DNA from: an uncultured Eubacterium sp.
GTDB lineage: Bacteria > Bacillota > Clostridia > Lachnospirales > Lachnospiraceae
DNA: 64,000 bases
Reading direction: 5' to 3'
Assembly (NCBI GenBank): GCA_910577225.1
Contig: CAJTMV010000011.1
Coordinates: forward strand, 34,960-98,959
Part shown: piece after piece, positions 33,713 through 42,397 of the stretch
Layout of the letters: every line of letters starts with the position of its first letter
Numbering within the stretch: position 1 is the first letter of the stretch
Notes under the pieces: generated by a model
The model's database searches: none
Told to the model about the DNA's origin: nothing
The model's input: only the letters and a program-made list of their open reading frames with translations
Position numbers and translations under genes: made by a program

Positions 33713-34015
33713 ATGAGTACAAAAATATTTACCATGACACATCGAAAATTTAACGCGCCAGAAGATCCGATTTATGTTCCGCTTCATGTAGGACGCGCGT
33801 TAACAGATGATTTTGGATATCCTGGAGATGACACAGGTGAATCTATATCCGCATCCAATCCTTATTATGGAGAACTGACGGGGGTCTGTTGGGTGTGGAA
33901 AAACATTCAGGATGCAGACAATATCGGGATATGCCATTACCGTCGCTTTTTTCTAAATGAACGCAGAGAATTGATTTCCTGCATTTCTGATACATTACCG
34001 CCATTATCAGGGTGA
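33713..34015 (+). pseudogene. DUF4422 glycosyltransferase, 3'-truncated by element DNA
   Basis: The first 85-90 codons are a clean DUF4422 N-terminus (FTMTHRKFNAPEDPIYVPLHVG, DDFGYPGDDTGESIS, YYGELTGVCWVWKN, NIGICHYRRFFLNERRELI). Homology then stops near 33972, and the last codons are antisense to the J-domain gene of the inserted element. Full members have about 250 residues and are capsular-polysaccharide glycosyltransferases. The rest is not found on the far side of the element, so this is a deletion as well as an insertion. Confidence 0.85.
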
Positions 34016-34089
34016 TGTAACTTTAACAACTCTTTGTACTGCTTTCTTAATTCTTCCAATGTACTGATATTCTCAAAATATTTATTCAT
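33937..34089 (-). pseudogene. J-domain protein of an integrative element, 3'-truncated
   Basis: Starts MNKYFENISTLEELRKQYKE and continues LLKLHHPDNGGNVSEMQEIN, a short J-domain with HPD, as encoded by many conjugative and mobilisable elements of Clostridia. Beyond the EMQEIN motif the frame reads antisense DUF4422 sequence and stops. GGGAGG precedes the start on the minus strand. It defines the left break point at about 33972. Confidence 0.75.
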
Positions 34090-34112
34090 AGCAATAACCT
34101 CCCAAATTAAAA

Positions 34113-34150
34113 AGTGTAAAGCATACTGGCAATTCAATAGGCTTTACACT
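34113..34150 (-). terminator. Minus-strand terminator in the element
   Basis: On the minus strand AGTGTAAAGC and GCTTTACACT form a 10-bp stem with an 18-nt loop followed by TTTTTAATTT. It lies between the coiled-coil gene and the J-domain gene. Confidence 0.65.
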
Positions 34151-34197
34151 CTTTAATGTGATAGACGGTTATTTAGTTGGTTTGATATAGTTATGTA

Positions 34198-34491
34198 TTA
34201 TGAAATCTTTTGTAACTTTTCGCTATGTTCACGAACTACGCTTTTTAAAACATCAATGTCAGCTTGCATTGCTGCTATTTTCTCTGAGTCTTTTGTATAT
34301 TTATGTGCAGCTGGCATATAGTTTTCAGCAAGTAATTTAATATCTGATCTAATTTCATTTTCGATAATAATATTAATTCTTCTTTGTTCTGCCTTGATTG
34401 ATTTAATATCGTCTTCTAAAGGTTTTATTCTTGCATCTAACTTTTTTTCCATAATATCAGATATAGCAAGCAATAACTCGTTATCTGTCAT
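34198..34491 (-). CDS. Coiled-coil hypothetical protein of the element
   Basis: A 97-residue protein, mostly long helices with heptad-like hydrophobics (ARIKPLEDDIKSIKAEQRRIN, SDIKLLAENYMP, MQADIDVLKSVVREHSEKL). No catalytic motif. AAAGGAG precedes the start. Similar small coiled-coil proteins accompany J-domain genes in mobile elements of Lachnospiraceae, but I know no function. It appears intact. Confidence 0.6.
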   Translation of the reverse strand: MTDNELLLAISDIMEKKLDARIKPLEDDIKSIKAEQRRINIIIENEIRSDIKLLAENYMPAAHKYTKDSEKIAAMQADIDVLKSVVREHSEKLQKIS

Positions 34492-34717
34492 ATAATCACG
34501 CTCCTTTGTGTGTGGTGTGTTGTTAGTAAGTATATCACATCCAGAGTATAAAGTCTATTGAATTGTCAACGTGCTTTTGGTTTGTTAAGTTGTTTTATTT
34601 GATGAGATTATTGCACCTTTGAGGTTAAATTTGTGACAGCTTATGAAGTTATTAACACTGCCCACAAAGTCTATGGGTGCGCCCCACTACCCTATCGGCA
34701 GAATGTAGGTGTTGCGT

Positions 34718-35477
34718 ATGAGTAATGTCACGAAACAGGCAGGCATACGTTTTTCCATAGTCAAACGGAGCAAGGGGCAGTCGGCAGTCGAGAAAGCATC
34801 ATACATCAGCAGGAGCGTCCTTGTCAGCGAGTTTGACGGGCAGACCTGCCGCCCCAAATAACAGTCGGGAAATTATCAAGAACAATCTGCTGTTGGAACA
34901 GGCAAAAGAAATGCTCATGCTTGCCAGGCAGGAACTTCACAGCGCACAGTACGCAACGTACAAAAGTACGCAGATTAAAAATACAGCGGTCAGCGTGAAG
35001 AATGAGGTCATGGTAATGATTGCAAAAGTAAGGGAGCGCAAAGGCAGGCTTGACTTGCCAATTGTCAGCGGAAAGCACCTAAGAAAAATATCCGACCGAA
35101 CCGCCTTGCAGTCAGCCGACAATGCGGAGAAATTCATCACGACAAGAAAGATAGACAGCTTTGAGAGCCTTGCGAAATTCACAGCGGACAGGGAACAGAA
35201 ATACGGCCAGCTTGAAACAGCGCATTTGTCAAAGGGGCAGAAACTAAACCGATTAAAGATAACGCCGAAACAGTGGAAAGTCGAAATACAGTCTTTGCAA
35301 TCCGAATATGACAGTATCGGCAGGGAGCAGACCAAGACCGCCACAGAATTAGCCTATGCGGAAGTTATCAGCTACAACAAAAAGAACCTTGAGAGAGCTT
35401 CAGAACGAGAGCCGACAGCACAACAGGCAACAAAGCAGACCAAAACGGAGGGAGGAAGAAATATAATGAATATTTGA
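34718..35477 (+). pseudogene. MobA/MobL-type relaxase, internally deleted
   Basis: 34718-34861 reads MSNVTKQAGIRFSIVKRSKGQS and QSAVEKASYISRS, the N-terminus of MobA/MobL relaxases that nick transfer origins, then stops. A different frame (34821-35477) carries a helical Lys/Gln-rich segment (LLEQAKEMLMLARQELHSAQ) typical of the C-terminal half. The catalytic HUH core between them is missing. The gene is non-functional. The GC-rich stretch just upstream (34670-34705, GGGTGCGCCCCACTACCC) may be the old transfer origin. Confidence 0.65.
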
Positions 35478-35543
35478 TAGAAATATGCTTGTAATTGTGA
35501 TATTATTGTGACTGAACAAATTTGTAAGATTAAGGAGTATTCA

Positions 35544-36179
35544 ATGAAATCAGAAGTATTTTATAAAACAATGTCAAAGTTCTATGATTTAGTAGATATT
35601 ATCTATTTTAGAAATTATAAAAATAGTCCGAGAAAAATTGTATTTGAAACTATAGAAAATGGCGACAGCGTTTTGGATTTGTGTACTGGTACAGCGACAA
35701 ATGCCTTAAAAATAGCAAAGGCAAATGCTCAATCAAAAGTGATAGGGATTGACTTATCAAAGGATATGCTAGAGATTGCAAGGGAAAAAGCACATAAGGC
35801 AGACATATCAAATATAAAATTGTACTTCATGGACGCAACAAAATTGAAATTCAAAGACAACTGTTTTGATAAAATATTGTTGTCATTGGTCTTGCATGAA
35901 ATAGATGATGATTTAGCCGAGGGAATTATCATTGAAGCAAAAAGAGTATTAAAAGATTATGGCGAAATAATCATAACCGAATGGGAAAGAAGTAAAAAAT
36001 GGTTTAATAAAATATTATTTTTACCAATTGAAGTTTTAGAGCCAAAACCTTATAAAACATTTATAAAAAAAGACTTAAAAACTTATTTTGAAAAATATGG
36101 TTTAACAGTGAAGTCTGAAAAACATTGCGATTATTCAAAAGTCTTGATACTCAAAAAAATTGATTATTCAAGAGAATAG
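35544..36179 (+). CDS. Class I SAM-dependent methyltransferase (element cargo)
   Basis: A 211-residue methyltransferase. The SAM-binding motif I is VLDLCTGTATNALK, motif II VIGIDLSKDML, and a UbiE-like region CFDKILLSLVLHEIDDD follows. The substrate is unknown; small molecules such as quinones or antibiotics are possible. It is strongly AT-rich compared with neighbours, consistent with acquired cargo. TAAGGAG at good spacing selects ATG 35544. It is the only apparently intact enzyme gene within the decayed element. Confidence 0.82.
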   Translation: MKSEVFYKTMSKFYDLVDIIYFRNYKNSPRKIVFETIENGDSVLDLCTGTATNALKIAKANAQSKVIGIDLSKDMLEIAREKAHKADISNIKLYFMDATKLKFKDNCFDKILLSLVLHEIDDDLAEGIIIEAKRVLKDYGEIIITEWERSKKWFNKILFLPIEVLEPKPYKTFIKKDLKTYFEKYGLTVKSEKHCDYSKVLILKKIDYSRE

Positions 36180-36287
36180 ATTGCATAGTGTAAATTATTA
36201 CCACAATCACAACAGAATAAGTAACACAGCGTCAGAGCGTATAGAAACCAGTCTATGCGCTTTATTTTATTGTAAAGGAGCAGATTT

Positions 36288-37245
36288 ATGAGCAAGGACA
36301 GCAATACACAGCATAGAGCCACCCGACAGCACCCACCCACAAAAATCATCGTGGAAAGGCACTATGTAGGCACGCATCAGAAAGACGAGAAAGACCATAA
36401 CCACCTTGTCATTGATGAAGTGACCGCCCCCGTTGTGGAACTGATTTTCTCAATCGCCGAGGAGGGTGGGGGTATCTGTAACCGCTTGCGTAAGGCAAAA
36501 GTCATTAAGCCGAGTTTTTACAAAAAGGAAATGTTTGAGCGGTACACTGATGAGGAAAAGATGTATGACTGGGACACCGCTTATGTCAGTAAGATATTGC
36601 ATGCCCCCGTTTATGCAGGAAACCTTACCGTAGCGGAAAGACCGGCCAAGACCATGCGTTCCAAGAAAAGACAGTGTATCCCATATGCGGAGCGTGAAGT
36701 TATCTATGGCACACATGAACCGATTATCGAACAGAGCCGTTGGAACACCGTACAGAAGATTTTGGAGAGCAGACCGCCCGTTATCGGGGAAAGTTCAAGC
36801 GGATATGACAACATCTTCCGAGGGGTTATCAAGTGCGCTGATTGTGGGAGTGCCATGCTTGCCAAAGTCGAGCAGAAAAGAAAGCGGAACAATGTATTAG
36901 ACAAGACTTTCTCAGAAACACGCAGGACAGGCATTGACCGACAGGAAAACAATGGTAACGGATATTGCCGAGCGTCTTAATCTCCAAATGTCAGCGGACA
37001 GGGAACAGCAGAAAAAGGAATTAAGGCAATGTAAACAGCGTGTGTCAGAGATTGAAAACCTGTATGCCAGGCTGTACGAGAACTTGACAAGGGAACTGCT
37101 GACCGAAAAGCGTTTTCAGATGTTGTCGGCAAGGTATGACAGCGAGCAGGAGGAACTGACAGCCAGGATAAAGGTGCGGATGCAGGCAGCTTCAGCGATC
37201 CGGTTAGCGGAACTGCACTTCAGACTGATAATGTTGTGCGGGAAA
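36288..37245 (+). pseudogene. Large serine recombinase, catalytic domain lost
   Basis: The frame from 36288 begins with an unrelated 30-residue segment (PTKIIVERHYVGTH) fused to the middle of a TnpX-type recombinase: the recombinase domain (KDEKDHNHLVIDEV, YDWDTAYVSKILHAPVYAG) and the start of the zinc ribbon (IKCADCGSAMLAK). A second deletion and frame change near 36930 leads into the C-terminal coiled coil in 36934-37245 (LTDRKTMVTDIAERLNLQMS, LLTEKRFQMLSARYDSEQEE). The resolvase domain with its nucleophilic Ser is absent, so it cannot catalyse excision. Confidence 0.8.
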
Positions 37246-37641
37246 GAAAATAATTCTAAAAAGCAACAATTTCTTATAAAATGTTATCTTCAAGTATTCT
37301 ATAACAATTTCTCGTTTTTTGCAATACCATTCAAAAAATTAGCAGTAATTGCCAAATCTGCAAATCTGTTTCAGTATGTAGAAGTCAAAATTCACAAAGA
37401 AAATTCAGTTTTCCTGCCATATTTCAAATACAGCGGAAACCAGCGTATGAAGCAAACGTTATGATTTCTGTCTGTGCAGAACAGAAAGCAGATGTTCTGA
37501 TTCCCTTATGTTATCCGTGTTTGCGGAGGTATCCGGACTGGAAACCGGCATAACAAATTATAAGAAAATGTTATGTATCTGATAGAGTAGTCTGATTCTG
37601 CTGCCGTTACGAGGAGATACCGGCGGAGAATGGAGGAAATT
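37246..37641. other. Right junction and upstream region of the XRE gene
   Basis: The frame of the recombinase tail continues to 37464 as a basic, aromatic-rich sequence (LIKCYLQVFYNNFSFFAIPF) that I cannot assign; it may be a fragment of another gene. No clear promoter is seen before 37642. The rest is featureless. Confidence 0.4.
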
Positions 37642-37986
37642 ATGAGAGAACTGGATTATGGAAAGATGGGAAATCGTATCCGTCAGATCAGAAAGATGCG
37701 GGGATGGTCACAGGATGAGCTGGCGAAAAAATGCGGAATCAGTATGTCGTTTTTAGGACATATCGAACGCGGTACGAGAATTATGAGTCTGGAGACGTTT
37801 GTCAGTATCTGTTCTGCTCTGCAGGCTGGTTCGGACGAGCTGTTATGGGGTGTGACAGGACCGTCTGACGCGGTGCTAAAGATGTGGAATCCGTCTGAAA
37901 AACGGCAGGACGCTCAGAAGGCGGACGGTTATTCCATGTACGTAAAAATTATGAAATCTGTCGCAGAGATTATGAATGAAGCGTAA
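37642..37986 (+). CDS. XRE-family HTH regulator
   Basis: A 114-residue transcription factor. The Cro/CI helix-turn-helix covers about 7-65 (IRQIRKMRGWSQDELAKKCG, SMSFLGHIERGTRIMSLETF). The C-terminal 45 residues are helical and may dimerise. GGAGG at 37632-37636 selects ATG 37642 over the ATG at 37630. Its end overlaps the next glycosyltransferase start (37976), so it is translationally coupled to the polysaccharide genes and probably regulates the locus. Confidence 0.87.
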   Translation: MRELDYGKMGNRIRQIRKMRGWSQDELAKKCGISMSFLGHIERGTRIMSLETFVSICSALQAGSDELLWGVTGPSDAVLKMWNPSEKRQDAQKADGYSMYVKIMKSVAEIMNEA

Positions 37987-39190
37987 GCGTGTGCTGATGG
38001 CCGCATCGGTGGCGTCGATGATCGATCAGTTTAATCGAAAAAATTTAGAGCTGCTGCAGGAGCTTGGATATGAAGTGCATGTAGCATGTAACTTCAGGGA
38101 AGGAAATACGTGCGACGAAAAGCGTGTGCTGAAGTTTCAGGCAAATCTGCGTAAGCTGCACATGGAGCAGCATCAGTGGGATTGTCCAAGAAGCGTCTGT
38201 AATCCTGCGTCCTGCATACGGGCTTACAGGCAGATGAAACAGCTGCTGAGCCAGTATCATTTTGACTGGATCCACTGCCATTCACCGATTGGAGGCGCGC
38301 TGGCAAGGATTGCCGCGCATCGAAGAAAAGTCAGGGTGATTTATACAGCGCATGGATTTCATTTTTATAAAGGCGCGCCCCTGAAAAACTGGCTGTTGTA
38401 TTATCCGGTGGAAAAGCTGCTTGCACACTGGACAGATGTGCTGGTTACGGTCAATCAGGAGGATTACAGATTTGCAAAAAGAACATTGCGTGCCGGCAGC
38501 ATCCGCAGGATTCCCGGTATCGGAATTGCGCTGCGCGGATTTGAGGCATCGTCTGCAGATGCGTCGGTAAAACCGGATGTGTCGGCAAAAGCGGATGCGT
38601 CAGAATGCGATTTCAAGGCATGTGCAAAAAAAGAGGTATCTCAAAGATATGAGATTCCTCAGGGAGCAAAGCTGGTTTTGTCTGTCGGGGAACTGAATAA
38701 GGGAAAAAATCACAGGCTGGTTTTGGATGCTCTGGCACGTTTGCCGGATAAGGATGTTTATTATCTGATTTGCGGGCAGGGCGCGCTGCGGGAAGAACTG
38801 CGACGCTATGCGTTAAAGACCGGAGTTGCCAGCCGGGTTCGTATGACGGGATTTTTGGAGGATTTGTCTGTGATATATCAAAGCGCGGATGTTTTTGTCT
38901 TTCCATCGCTAAGAGAAGGGATGCCTGTGGCGCTGCTGGAGGCTATGGCAGCAGGCACGGCATGTGCGGTATCAGATATTCGGGGAAATGCAGAGCTGAT
39001 CGCCGCGGAATACCGATTCCCTCCGACCAGCTCAGATCTGCTGGTACAGATACTGGGGCATCTGCTCAGTGATGCGGATGATCGAAACAGACAGATCAGG
39101 CAAAACCGGCAGAAGATAAAAAAATACAGTGATCAGATCGTAGGTAAGCGGATGAAAAAAATCTATGAGCAGATGGATTCTGTTTTGTGA
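37976..39190 (+). CDS. Glycosyltransferase family 4
   Basis: A 404-residue GT-B enzyme. The N-terminal acceptor domain has HCHSPIGGALARIAA and TAHGFHFYKGAP, as in EpsD/CapM-like enzymes of exopolysaccharide synthesis. The C-terminal donor domain has SVGELNKGKNHRLVL, a GFLEDLSVIYQSADVFVFPS segment and the EGMPVALLEAMAAG motif with the E-x7-E donor site. Residues about 195-220 hold an Ala/Asp/Lys-rich inter-domain insert with short internal repeats. It may act early in repeat-unit assembly on the lipid carrier. It overlaps the XRE gene by 11 nt. Confidence 0.9.
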   Translation: MKRKRVLMAASVASMIDQFNRKNLELLQELGYEVHVACNFREGNTCDEKRVLKFQANLRKLHMEQHQWDCPRSVCNPASCIRAYRQMKQLLSQYHFDWIHCHSPIGGALARIAAHRRKVRVIYTAHGFHFYKGAPLKNWLLYYPVEKLLAHWTDVLVTVNQEDYRFAKRTLRAGSIRRIPGIGIALRGFEASSADASVKPDVSAKADASECDFKACAKKEVSQRYEIPQGAKLVLSVGELNKGKNHRLVLDALARLPDKDVYYLICGQGALREELRRYALKTGVASRVRMTGFLEDLSVIYQSADVFVFPSLREGMPVALLEAMAAGTACAVSDIRGNAELIAAEYRFPPTSSDLLVQILGHLLSDADDRNRQIRQNRQKIKKYSDQIVGKRMKKIYEQMDSVL

Positions 39191-39280
39191 ACAGAAATGT
39201 AAAAGTCAGCGCGGAAAGCTGATTTCAGGAATTTGCAGGCGGGAATTGGCAGAAGCGATGGTAGGAACCTGAAAGCAGGA

Positions 39281-39379
39281 AACAGCAGAAGAGATTTGTT
39301 TTCAGAACCAGAAAACAGCAGAAGAGATTTGTTTTCAGAACCAGAAAACAGCAGAAGAGATTTATTTGGAAAGCAAAAG
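39281..39379 (+). repeat. 33-bp tandem repeat between glycosyltransferase genes
   Basis: Three units start at 39281, 39314 and 39347 (AACAGCAGAAGAGATTTGTT plus CAGAACCAGAA each). The first two are identical, the third has changes at its end, and a worn fourth trace follows near 39385. The 33-bp unit keeps a frame, but no start codon with a ribosome site leads into it. Confidence 0.88.
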
Positions 39380-39429
39380 CAGGAAACAGCAGAAAAGTTT
39401 TGCTTACAAGTGCAAAGGAGACAAAAGAA

Positions 39430-40248
39430 ATGCCGGAGATTTCTGTATTGATGGCAACTTATAACGACAATCCGGTCTATGTCGGACAGGCGATCGATTC
39501 CATACTTTCGCAGACATTTACAGATTTTGAATTTCTGATTTGCGACGATGGTTCCAACGCGGAATTTGCAGAATGGCTGCGTGGTTACTGTAAGAAAGAC
39601 GCAAGAATCAGACGGATCAGGAACCGGCGAAATCAGGGGCTGGCAGCGGCGTTAAACCGGTGTATGGCTCTGGCGTCTGGCAGATATCTGGCACGTATGG
39701 ATGCAGACGATATTTCAAGGACTGACCGGCTGGAAAAGCAGGCGGCATTTTTAAATGATCATCCGGAATATGCGTTTGTCGGGTGTAATGCAAGACTATT
39801 CGGTGTGCATGGGATCTGGGGAGAGCGGCGGATGGAAGAAGCTCCGGATAAAGCGTCGTTTCTTCGGACATCGCCGTTTATTCATCCATCGGTAATGTTT
39901 CGCAGGGAGACGCTTGCGGCATCCGGAGGATATCGCAGGTCGCGTCAGTATCTGCGTGCGGAAGATTACGAGCTTTTTATGCGTCTGTACGCGGCAGGGC
40001 AGCGTGGATATAACATGCAAAAGATGCTGATCGATTACAGGGAAGACCGGAACGCTTATCAAAAACGGAAATATCGGTATCGATTTTGCGAGTGTGCAGC
40101 ACGGCTGCATGGATTTCAAAGGCTGGGTATTTTAAAAGGAAATGTTCGTTATGTACTAAAACCGCTTCTGGCAGGAATGATTCCTGGAAACGTTATGGAA
40201 CGGATCAGAAAGAAACGCTATCAGATACGGACGGGAAAGAAATCATGA
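39430..40248 (+). CDS. Glycosyltransferase family 2
   Basis: A 272-residue GT-A enzyme. It opens with ISVLMATYNDNPVYVGQAIDSIL, has the nucleotide pocket FLICDDGS and the metal-binding DxD in ARMDADDIS, and a HPSVMFRRE acceptor segment. The C-terminus is basic and may touch the membrane. AAAGGAG at 39414-39419 sets the start. The stop overlaps the next start by 4 nt (ATGA), so the two enzymes are coupled. It transfers one sugar onto the growing repeat unit; which sugar is unknown. Confidence 0.9.
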   Translation: MPEISVLMATYNDNPVYVGQAIDSILSQTFTDFEFLICDDGSNAEFAEWLRGYCKKDARIRRIRNRRNQGLAAALNRCMALASGRYLARMDADDISRTDRLEKQAAFLNDHPEYAFVGCNARLFGVHGIWGERRMEEAPDKASFLRTSPFIHPSVMFRRETLAASGGYRRSRQYLRAEDYELFMRLYAAGQRGYNMQKMLIDYREDRNAYQKRKYRYRFCECAARLHGFQRLGILKGNVRYVLKPLLAGMIPGNVMERIRKKRYQIRTGKKS

Positions 40249-41153
40249 CAGGAATTGTGATATTAAATTATGAAAACTGGGAAGATACACGCAGATGCCT
40301 GGAAAGTATCCGCAGATATCCGCCGCGGGAAGATTACATGGTATTTCTGGTTGATAATGCTTCCAGGGCAAAGCCGGCGTATGATTTGCAGAAGCTGCTG
40401 CAGACATGCAGGGCGCAGCTTTTGCAAAACGAAAAAAATCTGGGATATAACGCGGGAAATAATACAGGAATTGCAAAGGCAGTCTCCGCGGGATGTGATT
40501 ATATACTTATAGCCAATAATGACGTTTGTTTTTGTAAAGGAAGTATCCAGCGGATGACAGAGTATCTGAAACAGCATCCGAAAACCGGAATTGTCGGCCC
40601 GAAGGTTGTAGATGTAAAGGGAAGGCTGAGAAGAAACTGTCTCTGTCAAAAGACCGGACTGGCAGAAAAATATCTTGTACGCACGCGGCTGCACGTATTG
40701 TTTCCGAAACGATATGCCCGTTATTTTGGATATGATAAAGATTATAAAGACAGCTTTCGCGTATATGCCGTGCATGGGTGCTGTCTGATGATGTCCAGGG
40801 CGTGCGCGCAGGCTGTGACACCATTTGATGAATACCCGTTTTTATACGAAGAAGAGTTGATACTTGGCATACGTATGGAAGAGGCAGGATTTGCTACGGT
40901 CTGTCAGCCTGCGGCGGCAGTCAGGCATCTGCATGGGGGAAGCACCCGCTATCAGAAAGCGTTCTCATTTGCACATAATGTAAGAAGTGAAATTTATTAC
41001 TGCAGAAACTATCTGCATGCCAGGCCATGGCAGATCTGGCCGCTTTATATCTATCGGGTGACGCTTTATCTGCTAAGATGTATCCGGTACAAAGATTTTA
41101 GACAAAAGTGGAAGTGGTTTTTTCATATGACAAGGCAGGAAATACGAAAATGA
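40245..41153 (+). CDS. Glycosyltransferase family 2 (rhamnosyltransferase-like)
   Basis: A 302-residue GT-A enzyme. MTGIVILNYENWEDTRRCLES, VFLVDNASR, the GYNAGNNTGI loop and ILIANNDVCF (DxD variant NND) mark the WbbL/rhamnosyltransferase subgroup; VHGCCLMMSR and EEELILGIRMEEAG are the catalytic-base region. The start at 40245 overlaps the upstream stop. Three consecutive 4-nt overlaps in this area indicate a single polycistronic message. The donor may be dTDP-rhamnose, but the sequence cannot prove this. Confidence 0.9.
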   Translation: MTGIVILNYENWEDTRRCLESIRRYPPREDYMVFLVDNASRAKPAYDLQKLLQTCRAQLLQNEKNLGYNAGNNTGIAKAVSAGCDYILIANNDVCFCKGSIQRMTEYLKQHPKTGIVGPKVVDVKGRLRRNCLCQKTGLAEKYLVRTRLHVLFPKRYARYFGYDKDYKDSFRVYAVHGCCLMMSRACAQAVTPFDEYPFLYEEELILGIRMEEAGFATVCQPAAAVRHLHGGSTRYQKAFSFAHNVRSEIYYCRNYLHARPWQIWPLYIYRVTLYLLRCIRYKDFRQKWKWFFHMTRQEIRK

Positions 41154-42397
41154 ATATCTTGTATCTGGCGCCGATCGCGTTTGATTATTTAAAGCAAAGG
41201 CCGCAGTATCTGGCCGAAGAACTGGCCAAAAAGCATTGCGTCTGGTATGTGGAACCGACCGTATCTGTGCTGTCGCGCAGCGATAATGGCAAAACGCTTT
41301 GTACGGCAGACAGCAGCCGGATTTCCCGTTCGCTGTATCGCGTCCGTCTAAGCGGCAGGTTCAGCCTGCCATATAAGCTAAAAATATTTGACCGGATGCG
41401 TCTGTTTATCCGATATGAGGCAGCGCAGATCAGGCGCATGCGGATTCGGTTTGACCTGATATGGGTGGGCTATTGCGGACGATATGATCTGGCAAAATGT
41501 TTTCCGCATATACCGATGATTTATGATCAGATGGATGACAGTGTGCTTTTGACGCCGGACTGGCTGACCAGACGATATCTGGTTCGCGCGGAAGCATGGG
41601 TCTCTGCCAGGGCGCGAATTGTACTGACCACGGCAAAAATGCTGTATGAACAGATGAAAAGCGTGCGCGATCAGGTATACCTGCTGCCAAATGCCCTGCC
41701 GCAAACTTATGAGGGGAATTATCTGCCGCAAAGGCAGACAAAGCATCGGGAATTTTTATATATCGGAACGATCGCAGAGTGGTTTGACAATGACAGTATC
41801 CGTTGTATCGCTGCGTATGGAAACGGAAAGATTACGCTCGTCGGGCCGGTAACAGGCGAAAAAATACGGCGGTCCGGTGTGTATTACACAGGAAAGGTTC
41901 CGAAAGAAAAAATCGGCGCTTATCTTGAAAAAAGCGATGTCTGTCTCTATCCGTTTCAGGCAGGAAAACTGCTGGATACGATCAATCCGGTTAAAATCTA
42001 TGAATATCTGGCGTTTAATAAGCCGGTCATTGCCCGAAGGAGTATCGAGACAGAGCAGTTTCAAAAATATATATATCTGTATTCCAATGAAAAAGAGCTG
42101 CGGCAGCTTCTTAGTGCAAAATTAGAGCCGCCGTTTGCGACGCAGGAAGCATACGACCGGTTTATAAGCTGCAATACCTGGGAGCGCAGAGCCGCTTTTT
42201 TAGAACAGATTCTGACGACAGTTACAGCGAATCGGCTGCCAGAGCAGATACAGCTGCATAAGGATGATAAAACGCAGCTGCATAAAGACACAGGAGGACA
42301 AAAAAATGGTAAACGTAATTGGAATGGGCTACATCGGACTGCCGACTGCGCTGATGATGGCGGCGCACGGAATCGAAGTAATCGGAACCGATTATGA
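41150..42397 (+). CDS. Glycosyltransferase, GT-B fold (TuaH/family 1-like)
   Basis: A 415-residue protein. It begins MNILYLAPIAFDYLKQRPQ, as in TuaH-like sugar transferases, with IWVGYCGRYDLAK and PMIYDQMDD in the first domain and FLYIGTIAEWFDN, YYTGKVPKEKIGAYLEKSDV plus INPVKIYEYLAFNKPVIA in the donor domain. The last 30 codons overlap the wecC-type gene out of frame by 92 nt and look random, so the functional protein probably ends near 42300 and has lost its original stop. A 21-nt near repeat (CAGCTGCATAA) lies there. Confidence 0.85.
   Translation: MNILYLAPIAFDYLKQRPQYLAEELAKKHCVWYVEPTVSVLSRSDNGKTLCTADSSRISRSLYRVRLSGRFSLPYKLKIFDRMRLFIRYEAAQIRRMRIRFDLIWVGYCGRYDLAKCFPHIPMIYDQMDDSVLLTPDWLTRRYLVRAEAWVSARARIVLTTAKMLYEQMKSVRDQVYLLPNALPQTYEGNYLPQRQTKHREFLYIGTIAEWFDNDSIRCIAAYGNGKITLVGPVTGEKIRRSGVYYTGKVPKEKIGAYLEKSDVCLYPFQAGKLLDTINPVKIYEYLAFNKPVIARRSIETEQFQKYIYLYSNEKELRQLLSAKLEPPFATQEAYDRFISCNTWERRAAFLEQILTTVTANRLPEQIQLHKDDKTQLHKDTGGQKNGKRNWNGLHRTADCADDGGARNRSNRNRL

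Larger units (their letters stand above)
33970..37245. mobile_element. Decayed integrative/mobilisable element
   Basis: Between the cut DUF4422 gene and about 37245 lie, in order, a truncated J-domain gene, a coiled-coil gene, an internally deleted relaxase, a methyltransferase and a serine recombinase lacking its catalytic domain. Every hallmark gene is broken by deletion, so the element can no longer move on its own. I found no terminal repeats or attachment sites; the left end lies inside a gene, so it is not an original boundary. Confidence 0.75.

Noticed and set aside
34670..34705. Transfer origin of the decayed element
   Set aside because: GC-rich and correctly placed before the relaxase remnant, but without a recognisable nic site I list it only as a possibility within the relaxase entry.
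39233..39451. Reading frame through the 33-bp repeat
   Set aside because: Would need a TTG start with no ribosome site, and overlaps the next glycosyltransferase start.
42264..42305. Earlier start for wecC
   Set aside because: Family members begin at MVNVIGMGYIG and GGAGG lies just before 42306.
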